Source of the DNA: Notospermus geniculatus
Taxonomy: Eukaryota > Nemertea > Pilidiophora > Heteronemertea > Lineidae
Reading direction: 5' to 3'
Length of the DNA stretch: 64,000 nt
NCBI GenBank assembly: GCA_002633025.1
Contig: NMRB01000986.1
Span: forward strand, 33,318-97,317
Part shown: positions 23,011 to 33,271 of the stretch, one piece after another
Position numbering within the stretch: position 1 is the stretch's first letter
Layout: each line of letters begins with the position of its first letter
Notes under the pieces: model-generated
What the model saw: only the letters and a program-made list of their open reading frames with translations
What the model was told of the DNA's origin: nothing
Databases searched by the model: none
Translations under genes and position numbers: made by a program

Positions 23011-24349
23011 AATCGAAAACCTCCCCAAAGTTTCACGTATCTGCTGCCATTGTTTCATTCAGTCTATGCCGTTTATTTCAGCTTTTGTTGGCCTTGTGGG
23101 TGTCAGTTCGACCCACGTGACTTTTAGTTAGCCAAGCGGATGGCGTGTTAAATGGAAGCAGTTTGAGCCAAGCGGATGGCACTTAGAATTTTCATCACAG
23201 GCTGAATCTGCATCTAAATTAGACACGTTTAGAAGCAGGTTCGGCTTGTATAGGCCTACGTTTTCGTATGAATGTCTTCAATTTTCAGCGCAGCTGCGGT
23301 CGACCGGGACCGCGAAGCTGCTTCCACAAAGTCAGTGGGCTCCACCCACTGTTCCGCCAAAGGTGATGCTTCGGGTGTATACATGTCCACTCACGTCTTA
23401 AGAAACCTAAACACGTCTCTAGGTTCTCATGTATACACATACTGGACATGGATGTCTGATCATCTCTTCTTTTCAGCCATGTAACTAATCATTCCTCATT
23501 TCAGAGGGTCTAGCTGTCCTTTAACAAATGCACATTTTGGTCGGTACGCGCCCTCATCTAGGGCGGGTAGCATGCCCCGGCTCCCTGTATTATTGTCTGC
23601 AAGCAGGACAGCTGAGGGGGGAGAGGGGTTCTCTATGTAACTAATCAAAAATTCATTTCAGGAACATATGCTCACAAGAAGTCTTGTGGCATATTCAATA
23701 GCGCAAATAATAAATTGGATGTTGGACTTCGCACATTTCAACTGCATGTGTCATGACCCATTTTTCTTTTATAAACTCTTTAAGGGGTGTTTATTTTGAG
23801 GAGCACACTTCTGCTGCTTTTGGGAGGTCGTCACTGAAATAAGGGAGAAAGGTCATGGTTCAAAAAGGCGCCATCTTTGAGTTACTTTCTGTAACCTTCG
23901 ATAGGTGGCGCTCCCCTTAACGAGTACAAAACCAAATGAACTATTGCCATTTTGAACAAGAAGGCAATCCATTGGGTTACACCATGCAGTTTGTTTTTGA
24001 ATCAGTTCAAAAAGACATGAGAAAACAGCGCTTTTTGAACGGGTTTAAATCATAATAGGCCAATCTGCACATAACGTTTTTTGGGTGGAGGGGAACATAC
24101 AATTGGTTTTCGCTGGAGAAATTTCAGATGTGCTATTGGTGGACTTGGGGAGTGCCATCATAGCGGTCGGAATTCCTTCTGAAGACCAAACATTCAGTAA
24201 CTAACACCGCGCTCTGGCAGCGGCCTTTCTATCATTTTCTACTTGCAGTACAGTGGTGAACCAACATGGACGATGCCATGTGACGGGGGGTGTCGGTCAT
24301 TTTCGATGATGTCAGGCTGTGGAGAATTTTCGATCTGATGGAGGAGCGG
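23011..24349. other. Intergenic, no gene seen
   Basis: AGCCAAGCGGATGGC is repeated twice near 23130-23180. The remainder shows short frames only, none recognisable. Confidence 0.4.
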
Positions 24350-24856
24350 CAATTTTTCGATCCAGGCCCCCGGGAGTTTGCGCACGTTGGAGTCGCGACG
24401 CGTCCCTGTAGGCCTAGCACTGTATTAATGTAGGCCCTACCCTTGTATCACCAAGCTTTGACGGATTCTAAACCTTTACCATTTATCTTTCCAGGAAAAT
24501 GCCTGCCAGTGATTCCAGTTATGCCTTCCAGAGACGCCAGGTGTCGCTTTGACGGGGCGGGAGATGTCCACCTTTTCCATTTCGATTTGACGTCATGAGG
24601 ACTTTATCGCGCCATTTTCGAAGGAGCCAGGACACTTGCGCATAAATCGCGACGCGCCCCTGTAGGCCTAGCACGGTATTATAGGTAGGCCCTACCCTTG
24701 TATCAGTCAAGCTTTGATGGATTCTAAACCTTTACCATTTATCTTTCCAGGAAAATACCTGCCTGCCTTCCAGAGACGCCAGATGTCGCTTTGACGATGC
24801 GAAGAGATGTTCAAGTTTTCAATTACGATATGGCGTCATGTTATGGAAGAGAACCA

Positions 24857-24965
24857 GGGCCCATATTCATAAAACTACTTAAGTCTAAGTGTGACACTTA
24901 TCCTTTGTTCAACACAAAAGATAAGTATCAACTTTGACTTCTGTATGTTTATGAATATGGACCCT
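24857..24965. mobile_element. Fold-back MITE, GGGCCCATATTCAT family, copy 1
   Basis: GGGCCCATATTCATAAAACT pairs with the right end TTTATGAATATGGACCCT. The inner CTTATCCTTTGTTCAACAC region precedes AAAAGATAAGTATCA. About 109 bp. Confidence 0.85.
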
Positions 24966-25230
24966 GGCCGACACCCCGGCCGACACTTGCTCAAGTGGAA
25001 TCGCGACGCGCCACCTGTCGGCCTAGTACTGTACTGTAGCTATTCTAAAATCTGTGCAACGACTTCGATGGATTCTAAATATCGGCCCTTGTCATTTCAG
25101 GGAACTTCACGCTTTGACAGAGGGACATCGTGTGACCTGGAGGTACCACGCGGCAGAGAGTGGGGCCACTCTGCGGGGCACCGTGGTGCCTGGATCCAGA
25201 GGAACCTTACGGCGAAGCTTCACACTTAAG

Positions 25231-25339
25231 TGCCCATATTCATAAAACTACTTAAGTCTCAGCGTGACACTTATCCATTGTTCAACACAAAAGATAAATA
25301 TCACACTCTGACTTAAGTATGTTTATGAATATGGACCCT
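25231..25339. mobile_element. Fold-back MITE, GGGCCCATATTCAT family, copy 2
   Basis: It has the same arms and centre as the 24857 copy, with a left end TGCCCATATTCATAAAACT. Confidence 0.85.
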
Positions 25340-25585
25340 GATGGACACCATGGTGCCTTGAACCTCACGCCAGAGGGCCTACTTCAGAGGGACATCGTGC
25401 TGCCTGGAGGAACCTCACGCCAGAGGGCCTACTTAGGGACATCGTGTTGCCTGGCGGAGGCCCTGCTCAGAGGGGCATCGTTGCTCATGATTGGAATCCT
25501 GAAACTGACGGATTATAAACTCTTATCATTTATCATTCCAGGGAAAGACCTGCCACAGATTCCAGTTTGTCCTCCAGACGGCGCC

Positions 25586-25704
25586 AGGGCCCATATCCAT
25601 AAAACTACTCTCTAAGTCCAAGTATGACACTTATCCTTTGTTCAACACAAAAGATAAGTATCACACTTTGACTTAAGTACATGTATGTTTATGAATATGG
25701 ACCC
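25586..25704. mobile_element. Fold-back MITE, GGGCCCATATTCAT family, copy 3
   Basis: It has the same arms as the 24857 copy, with a CT dinucleotide insertion near the left arm and an ACATGTATG expansion near the right arm. Confidence 0.85.
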
Positions 25705-25894
25705 AGAGGCTGAACCAGTGCGAAGAGGAGTTCGCCTTTTCCTGGAGAAGATTGTGGTGCATTGTGAACCTTCTGGCGGATTGGCCGGCCCTGAAGAGAA
25801 ACGTTTTGGTGCCGACGTCCTGAAGACGCGACGCGGACTTTGAAGAAGAAATCCTGCTCTTAATACTATGTAGGCCTAGATATATTATAATGGC

Positions 25895-26008
25895 TGATAT
25901 GAATAAAGACTAGTGAATGCTTTTACTTGAATTTTGCAATACTAATGCACTATGCAATGCTGTACAAATCTGAAGTAAAAGCATTTGCTAGTGTTTATTC
26001 ATATGACC
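25895..26008. mobile_element. Short fold-back element, TATGAATAAAGACTAG family
   Basis: ATATGAATAAAGACTAGTGA pairs with the right end CTAGTGTTTATTCATAT, and AATGCTTTTACTT pairs with AAGTAAAAGCATT. At 114 bp it is the compact form of the 19609-20290 element. Confidence 0.8.
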
Positions 26009-26025
26009 CAATGATGAACTCGCCT

Positions 26026-26125
26026 TAAGGCTGGGGGCTACCTATGCCGACTTTATTGGCGCTCTTTGAAAACAAGCGTCCTAACATATTCATGACAAAA
26101 AGTAACAAACTGATGTTAACGAAAT
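26026..26125. repeat. Dispersed repeat, copy 2
   Basis: Nearly identical to 18256-18355 (GGGGGCTACCTATGCCGACT onward); the copies diverge after AAAAAGTAA. Confidence 0.8.
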
Positions 26126-27388
26126 GTTTTAGCTACAACCTTTAGGCTCCAGTTTGTGCGGTGACCGATTCAGATTTCAACTTCAAAGTTTACCCCGCAA
26201 AAAAGAAAAGTAACCTTGAGTGTTTTTTGCCTTAGGCCAAGTCGAGACGGTACATTTGGATTGAGTCTGCTTCTGAGTCAAGGAGTAAACACCGACGAGT
26301 TTATTAAAGTAAGTTTTCTGGTATTACATATGCATGCATAACTGGGCGTGGATCACAGGAAGCATTCTATTAAGTGGTGCTAATTCATTTTGAAGGCCTG
26401 TACACGGGATGTAATGTACATGTAAATGCATTTGTAGATGCAGGATTTATGCAGCAATGGACAATTTTTTATCGAATGCAGAACTGACGCCAGAAATTCT
26501 CCTCGGCTTCCGGTAGGTCGAATTACAGTTTGACCAGCTGCGCCCATGATCAAGCATGAGAAGACGCGCTATTTTAACCTCTCTCGCTTTCCCCATAGAT
26601 CCAGTGCTGTGTAGATTTACAGCTAAAAACAACTCCAGGTGTATAATTCAGGTCAATCGTTTTCCTGCCTGTAGGAAGCTCTGGCTGGGCCCGTTAGTTT
26701 TTCCCGCTCGGCGTGGGCGTGGCAGTCGACATCAATCAGGAAAAATGATATTTTTGTCCGCCATTTGACATATGAAACAACATTGCGCGACAACTTCTCT
26801 GGAGTGAGTCGCCAATGTTAACCTTCTTCAGAGGTGATCCAGTGCGCACGCGCACATTAACTTGGGCTGGGTCGGGCAAAAAGAGGACGGAAGCTGAATG
26901 GTATTTACGATAGCCGTCCGCCCACAACCTTTCTTCGAGAGTCCTTACATAGATAAGAGACTCAAGCAGGCGAGTGCAGACTGTAGGTCTACGCCAGGAA
27001 ATCTTCTCTCCAGTACTCGTAAAAGAAGAGTCTCCAAAGTATCAACATCAACAAGTATAGACCTGCATGCAATAGTCCATTTCACCATTGGAATCTACTG
27101 GCGCCGTCGTAAATAAATGTACGTCGTCTGGATTTGGCTGCGCCGCCGTTTCCTCCAATTATATGTGTATCTACGCCGTATTTCGTGACTGCTTGATTGA
27201 TGAAAATCTGATGTGTCTCTTGGCGGCTGTAGCCGCTCTCTTTAATCCACAGTAGCAACCAGTATGGTGGAACCTCTGTACAATGAACTTCAAAGAAGGA
27301 CAGGCTTACACCAACTAAATGAGGACATAGGCCTACATCTGCATCTACTAATAGAGGACATAAATGTTCTCTCAAATTTTTCATTTCC
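26126..27388. other. No gene supported
   Basis: A minus-strand frame (27082-27498) contains an internal protein-like stretch about 27115-27300 (GYSRQETHQIFINQAVTKYG). It recalls integrase-type sequence only weakly, so I do not call it. Elsewhere I see short frames only. Confidence 0.35.
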
Positions 27389-27516
27389 AGGGCCGTATTT
27401 AGCGGGGGCCAACCAAAAAACGTGATTTTCATGCGAATTTTGGGCACAAAAAGCGGACTTCTGCCCCCCCCCCAGAGGACCCCCCCCCCCAGGACCAAAA
27501 AGCTAAATACGGCCCT
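27389..27516. repeat. Element with AGGGCCGTATTTAGC terminal repeats
   Basis: AGGGCCGTATTTAGC pairs exactly with GCTAAATACGGCCCT. C homopolymers (27467-27491) fill the centre. The ATACGGCCCT end is shared with the right flank of the 6103 element. Confidence 0.65.
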
Positions 27517-28137
27517 GATTTCTATTATTTATTTTGACTTTTAGTGTTGTGTAGGACATGTACACCATTCCAGACCAAAAGGTGTCCTTAAAGGAGAGGT
27601 TAACATGTTTGGCTGGTCATCGATTCATGATCACCACTAGACAATAACTGTTCGTGACAGAATTTTATGAGATCTGGCGAGCCAAACTGACGTGTTGATG
27701 TAACAACCCTGAATAACTACCACAGCAATATTGAATATCACCAAATCTATTGATCTTTGAGAAGTTGAATGGGATATTGAGCAGCTGCAGTTTGTTGAAA
27801 TTAACTTGGCCTGTAGCCTGCTCATACTGATGGAAGGCCTACTATAGGCATGCATGCAGCAGTTTCTATAGGGCCAATTCAGATCCTATAGTATCCTCAG
27901 TATTGCAAAGTGTAGGACCCGCCTCACCGACAGTCACGACAGTGCTGTGCTCTGAGCAGGTGTGCAAGGAGAAATTGTCCCGAGGAACAATGTCCTTTAT
28001 AACACGCTGCTCCCAGGTATGAACTGGCGTGGATTTTGATAAAGACTTCCCCCGTGGCAGTTTGCTAGAGTCGTTTCCTGGGGACGAAGCTGCACAGATT
28101 TAACGTCACATCAGGCTCAGTCTCGCGAGAAGTTGTC
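27517..28137. other. Intergenic, no gene seen
   Basis: Short frames only, no recognisable domain. Confidence 0.4.
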
Positions 28138-28280
28138 GGCCAGCGCATCCTCCCACAGCAGGGGTTTTTACCTCGCTCCTCTTCATCCATGCACTCACAC
28201 AAATTTCAGCAGGGATTTGTGTGCGAGTGTATGAAGAGGAACGAGACCAAAGCCCTGCTGTGGGAGGATGGGCCAGCGAG
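28138..28280. repeat. Fold-back element (about 140 bp)
   Basis: GGCCAGCGCATCCTCCCACA pairs with the right end TGTGGGAGGATGGGCCAGCG read in reverse complement, with GCAGGGGTTT, GAGGAACGAG and CTCACACAAATTTC partners inside. The stem is long with a small loop. Confidence 0.75.
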
Positions 28281-29358
28281 AATACAGCTACGACCATAAA
28301 AAAGAGAGGCAAGGAAAGCAAATACCTTTCTATGTCAAGGCAGTTGAGAGTATAAATCCTCAGTATATAGCGAGTATGCAAATTGTTCTACCTGAATCGT
28401 GCGTCAGCTAAAAAAAACATGCGCTATACGTATATCCAGCAATTCCAACTTCTATTCGTTTGTTGGACGTATAGCATGCAGGCTCCGTTTATTGGAGAGA
28501 AGAGAAAATAAAGACAGGCTGTTTTGAAAAAATAAGAAATAGCGAGCTAGGAACGTAGGCTACACCTGTGTATACGTTTACCTACGGGGTTAAGATGGAG
28601 GGGAAGGAAGGAATGGAATTGTCTATGCCATTCGGAAGCAGTATAGACCTATGCCAGGCATCAATTTTCTCTCCAATATGGGGACAAATACTAGTATTTG
28701 TCCACAGTATCAAAATTTAAAAGAGAAAAAATGCGCTTTATTTGGTGCCATCCCTAGATATATACCATTTGAGTCAATTGTGCCGTTATGTCATTGACTT
28801 ATCAATGATACTTAGACATACTTATTATAAAAAGAACTCAGGGGCTCGACACCACTTGTCGGCTCTGTGTTTGCCGACGTGTATGTGCACAGGGCCAACA
28901 GGCAAATAGAGAGCATAGGCCTATCATCAGCATCAATTGACGACAAGGCGTAATGTCAAAGAGTGGTAACGATATAAGTATATGGCACAGTATGTTTATA
29001 TAGTTATTAGAGCGCAAGTTGTCTAGTTAATTCATATTCCCAGGCCCGGCTGCTCTATGCATGAATGAATTTACATAAGAATGGACTGTCGTGGACAGAT
29101 GCTGTCGCGTTGGGTCGAAATACAATTATGCTGCAGGAATCGGGGACAAACAATTCTCTCCATGTTAATTTCTCTAACTGTATATTCGGATCTTTTTTTA
29201 GCTCAGATGTAACCAGCATACAATCTGTTGGGCAATTTGCGATAGCTAATAACTAGGTCTGTTTGATTGAGGCTAAAACTGATCTTACTTGATTTACTGG
29301 TCAACAACTGTTGGGTCTGGCAAATAACACTTTTAACACACGAATTCCATCGACAGCG
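28281..29358. other. Intergenic, no gene seen
   Basis: Short frames only, no recognisable domain or strong repeat. Confidence 0.4.
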
Positions 29359-29717
29359 AATTCCAGGGTTATATCTAGGCCATTTTAGAGCGGCGGTACG
29401 CCGTGCCGCCGACAGGGGGCGCCGCTGTGCCCTTTTTGAACCCCCTAGGCCGCCGCTCTGCCCCTAAAAAAACAAATTTTTTTAGGTTTTAGTACCTCCC
29501 AGACCCTCTGCCATGGCCCCTTTTGGTCGTATCACATTAGAAACTGCCTTAAATTGGCTGTTGACTGGAGTTATAAAGACATTTTTAACTGACAAGCCTC
29601 TCAAATTCCGTTAGTAGAAATGTCGCGAATAAAAAGTGCCCTTTTCTAGGTTGAAGTGCCCTTTTCACAAAGTTTGCACCGTGCCCTTCTGAAATCCTAG
29701 ATATAACCCTGGAATTC
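29359..29717. mobile_element. Element with 22-bp terminal inverted repeats
   Basis: GAATTCCAGGGTTATATCTA at the left matches the reverse complement of TAGATATAACCCTGGAATTC at the right. The interior carries GCGGCGGTACGCCGTGCCGC and three copies of GTGCCCTTTTC-like text. No transposase, so it appears to be a non-autonomous DNA element. Confidence 0.7.
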
Positions 29718-30116
29718 GTCGGTGGAATTCGGCACTGAATTCATTGATGGTATTTGGTGCGACTGAATTCGTCTGTGGTATTCGGCACTGATAACTGGTT
29801 CCCGGTCCCAGAGCCGAGTACGCCAGTAAGGAGGATGTCTGTCCGATTTGTGGATGAACAAAATCTGGGCGTGACCTCACAAGGACATTCCTGTGTCTTT
29901 CAATGTCAGTTCCACCTTCTCTCGCTTCAAATTCTCCATTCCCATATCCCAAAAATTGTTAACAGAGCAGGAATGTAACCGTCTCATGTTTCAGTCTTAC
30001 CTGTGCTTACAAGCAGTGTTTTTTGCATGCTTTCTGTATTGTTTTCATAACCAATAACGACACGCTCTGTATACCTCGAGAAACGCTGGTTGCATGTTTG
30101 AATCGGCGTTTTTTCG

Positions 30117-30370
30117 GAGCTAGGGCGAAGCCAATGTTACAGATGTACAGTAGGGATCAAAAATGCCATCCGCTGTTGTCAACATCCCCGGGTGCACATC
30201 AAGTACATTACATGGTCTTTCGGCATGCTGCTGAAATTCACCTTGGCACCTGCCTGGGTGAAGCCAATGCCACAGACGTGGGCCTACAAAAGGGATCAAA
30301 AGTATCATCCGTTGTTGTGCGCATCAGGTGCATTAAATGGACTTTCTGCATGGCGTGCTGAAGCCTTGGC
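30117..30370. repeat. Two-copy tandem duplication, about 125-bp unit
   Basis: GCGAAGCCAATGTTACAGA, GGGATCAAAAATGCCATCCG and GTCTTTCGGCATGCTG are followed by diverged second versions GTGAAGCCAATGCCACAGA, GGGATCAAAAGTATCATCCG and ACTTTCTGCATGGCGTGCTG. Confidence 0.7.
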
Positions 30371-30804
30371 ACGGATGAAGTGACGGATCCCATTTCCCAT
30401 TGAGTACTAAACCAAGCAGTAAACCGCTGTTGATCTCCCAGGCATCAATATATAACAAACAATAAAGTCATATCGCGTTTTACGCACAATGTAGTAACGA
30501 ATGGTTGATCGTAACTGCCGACAATCTGCTGCAAGGCATCTGGACGCTATCGAACTTCGATCATGAAACGGAAATGATTACTTATCCATTAAAAAGTGTC
30601 TGTGACTGCAGGAATGGATCGCACTGAACGTTGGCCTAGTTCATGTATAATCTAGCCATACCAGGCCTAATATGGCTGACTTCACGATATAATGTCACAG
30701 CTGGCAGATCGTATACAACAGTATGTTCTGCTCCCCAGCCAGTGCCAGACAGTCGTCGATCATGAACACAGCATCAACCCTTTGAACGTTCGTTCTCATT
30801 TATT

Positions 30805-30955
30805 AGGGAGTTTAAGAAATCAAACGATAAAGTTAACTTTACGACAACGTTATTTTCATACTGCAAATTCACCAGATTATAAATTGCATTTTCGGTACAA
30901 AAAAATAACGTTGTCGTAAAGTTAACGTTTATCGTTTGATTTCTTAAACTCCCTA
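30805..30955. mobile_element. MITE family GGGAGTTTAAG, copy 3
   Basis: AGGGAGTTTAAGAAATCAAA pairs with its mirror, ending CTTAAACTCCCTA. Flanking TA on both sides suggests a TA target. The arms of this copy are closest to those of the 17391 copy. Confidence 0.85.
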
Positions 30956-31644
30956 TCTAGCTGGCCGGTGTAACGTTTTCTAGTGTTCCCCTTACCTCAG
31001 TGTTTCCATACAATATACAGCAAGACTGAGACAATAGCTTCAATGGAGAATCACAGAGAATCTGTCACTCTCGTTTCCCCAAGTACCGTAATTAGGAGAA
31101 ACACTAAGAAACGTGAAGACTATAACACTACACAAGAGCAAGAATATGACCCCATCTTATGCAACGATTTCTATATACACTGTGTGCACTCTTAGTCCGG
31201 AAAAAATCAAAAGTAATTGTCACAATCGTCGGGCCCTTGAGTTTCCAATTGACCTAAAAATTCATTTGATGTTTGTGCAGAAAACTCACTTATATTTTTA
31301 ATTTTTTACTCTTCTGATCGGAAACGAACTCTTGGGGTCCGGATGACAGTTTTTCCTCTCGTAGGTTATTAATTATGTAAAAATGCGTGTCCCCTATATC
31401 ACATGGAACATGTACATGTATACGTTATAGGCCTATGCGGGTAAGATATTCATATCTGTATCTACCAGCTGTTGTTCAAGAGGGTGCGTCTCAGAAGTGC
31501 ATTAGCCATAATAAGGTCATCACCATGATTACCCTGTTGGTGTATATAAAATTGTAGATCAAAATGTCGTTATTTTTGGTCAATTTTTACCCAAAGCAGT
31601 GAACAGATAGGCATCTCACTCATGCAGTACACCTGTATGACGGA
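30956..31644. other. Intergenic, no gene seen
   Basis: Short AT-rich frames only. Confidence 0.4.
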
Positions 31645-31985
31645 AGTCACCATCAACACCACCATCAACGTCAACATCACCGTCACCATCAACATCAGTG
31701 ACCGTCGCCATCAACATCACCATAACGCCAACATCACCGTCAATATCAACATCACCGTCACCATCAACATCACCGTCACCATCAACATCCCCGTCGCTAT
31801 CAACGCCACCATAACGCCAACATCACCGTCAACATCAACATCAACATCAACAACATCACCATCACCATCGCCGTCACCATCACCATCACCATCACCATCA
31901 CCATCAACATCAACATCAACATCAACACCACCATCAACATCAACATCAATCACCGTCACCGTCACATCACCATCACCATCAAAAC
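31645..31985. repeat. CAT/CAC/GTC-rich microsatellite
   Basis: A long run of CATCACCGTCACCATCAACA-type trinucleotides in hexamer patterns. Thr/Ser or Asp/Val repeat frames on either strand derive from it. Confidence 0.95.
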
Positions 31986-32100
31986 ATGTAATGTAGGCCC
32001 TCATGCAAGTCCAATGCAAAGCAAACTATGCAGAGGAGTAGTAGCCTATCCGGGCCAAAGATTCCACAGGACAATCACTCCTCGCATCGGTTACACCCTA

Positions 32101-32256
32101 TAATGCCCGCTGTACACGATCAAATTTTTCATCCAATTTTTTGGAAATTCAGATTCCGGGCCCATTGGGGCTTCAATGTATAAACGCACGTGTAGGCCTT
32201 TATTGAGCATATTCAGAAAATTGGATGAAAAATTTGATCGTGTACAGCGGGCATTA
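32101..32256. mobile_element. MITE family TGCCCGCTGTACACG, copy 1
   Basis: TAATGCCCGCTGTACACGAT and its mirror flank about 80 bp. Inner arms ATTTTTCATCCAATTTT pair near the right end. A second copy is at 45093-45248; the two align along their whole length, including the central CAATGTATAAAC. Confidence 0.9.
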
Positions 32257-32689
32257 CTCTGCCATCAGTGTAGGCTTATTATGACATCATTTTCGCTAAA
32301 ATCTACAGGCTATATCCTTCTAAAATGTAACATGTCGGCCTAGGCCAATAAGTAGAACGAAATCTTATTTTACGTAAATTCTTGCAACTCAAGACTTGTC
32401 AAGGTCACGGATCCAACTGACATGGCATGCCTACAGACCGATTTTCACCTGATTTTATGCAACATGACATGTAGGCCTACGAGTAGTTATGTATAACGAC
32501 TGCATTGTTCTCGACGAGGGAAAAAAACTTCAGACGATAAAGTTGGGATATAAATAGAATCTGGGGCCTGTTATTGCAGAGCAAGTAGCACAGTGATCAT
32601 TTTACACAGTAGGCCTTCACAGTAGTGTGTTAGAAGCCAAATGTACGAAAACCACTGCAACAACTGCTTCCTATTACATAGATCCAACA

Positions 32690-33024
32690 ACTTTGCCTAT
32701 CACACTATAAACTTTGGATCTGACAACCTTGGCCAAAGATCTAACAACTTTGCCTATCTCACTAACTTTGGCCTCTAAGGCTGAGTTTACATCAAGGCAC
32801 ACGCGACACGAACACGCAAAAAGCGAACAAAGGTTTCATGGGGATGAATCCTTTGTGAAGCCATTTTTCGTCTGCGTGTTCGTTTCGCGTGTGTGCGTCG
32901 ATGTAAACTCAGCCTAAGATCTGACAACTTTGCTTGTCTCACTAACCTTGGCCTCTATAATATCCAACAACTTTGCCTATCTCACTAACTTTGGCCTCTA
33001 ACCCAAAACAACTTTACCTGTCTC
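32690..33024. repeat. Minisatellite interrupted by a MITE
   Basis: The unit is AACAACTTTGCCTATCTCAC followed by TAACTTTGGCCTCTAA, about 50 bp, with roughly 5-6 copies. A fold-back element (32779-32914) sits between two units and another begins at 33027. Confidence 0.85.
32779..32914. mobile_element. Fold-back MITE, TAA target duplication
   Basis: GGCTGAGTTTACATC pairs with GATGTAAACTCAGCC, and inner CACGCGACACGAACACGC pairs with GCGTGTTCGTTTCGCGTG. TAA flanks both ends (32776-32778, 32915-32917), giving a clean 136-bp PIF/Harbinger-size insertion into a minisatellite unit. Confidence 0.85.
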
Positions 33025-33026
33025 AC

Positions 33027-33271
33027 TAAAGGCCCGTTTACACGTGCAACTTTTCATATGTAACTTCATGCAACTTGTTGCATAAACCTGATGAGACCAA
33101 AAAGTTTCATAAAAGTTGCATTTGTAAACGGGCATGCAACTTGTTGCAACTCGATCACGCTGGATGTTGCATCGATATTTCTATGTGTAAACCGTCCCAG
33201 GTAGTTTGCAACAAGTTGCAAGTTGCTGCAACTTGCAACTTGCTGCAACCTAGTGTAAACCGCCCTTTACA
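33027..33271. mobile_element. Fold-back element with GTTTACAC ends
   Basis: Left AGGCCCGTTTACACG pairs with right GTGTAAACCGCCCT. The interior is dominated by the palindromic phrase TGCAACTTGTTGCA in many variants. It is flanked by TAA/TTA. Confidence 0.75.

Larger units (their letters stand above)
24350..25600. repeat. Tandemly duplicated block, about 4 diverged units
   Basis: Units of roughly 240-400 bp repeat the order CGCGACGCG, CTGTAGGCCTAG, GGATTCTAAACCTTTACCAT, TATCTTTCCAGGAAAA, CAGAGACGCCAG, GTCGCTTTGACG. Starts fall near 24390, 24650, 25005 and 25440. The repeated TTTCCAGG looks like a splice acceptor, so an exon may once have been multiplied, but no coherent frame survives. Three copies of one fold-back element sit inside. 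Confidence 0.7.

Noticed and set aside
27115-27300. Possible integrase remnant (QAVTKYGVDTHIIGGNGG)
   Set aside because: Only a loose resemblance to transposon integrases, without the catalytic Asp/Glu context.
31622-32019. Thr/Ser-repeat (plus) and Asp/Val-repeat (minus) frames
   Set aside because: Translations of a CAT/CAC microsatellite.
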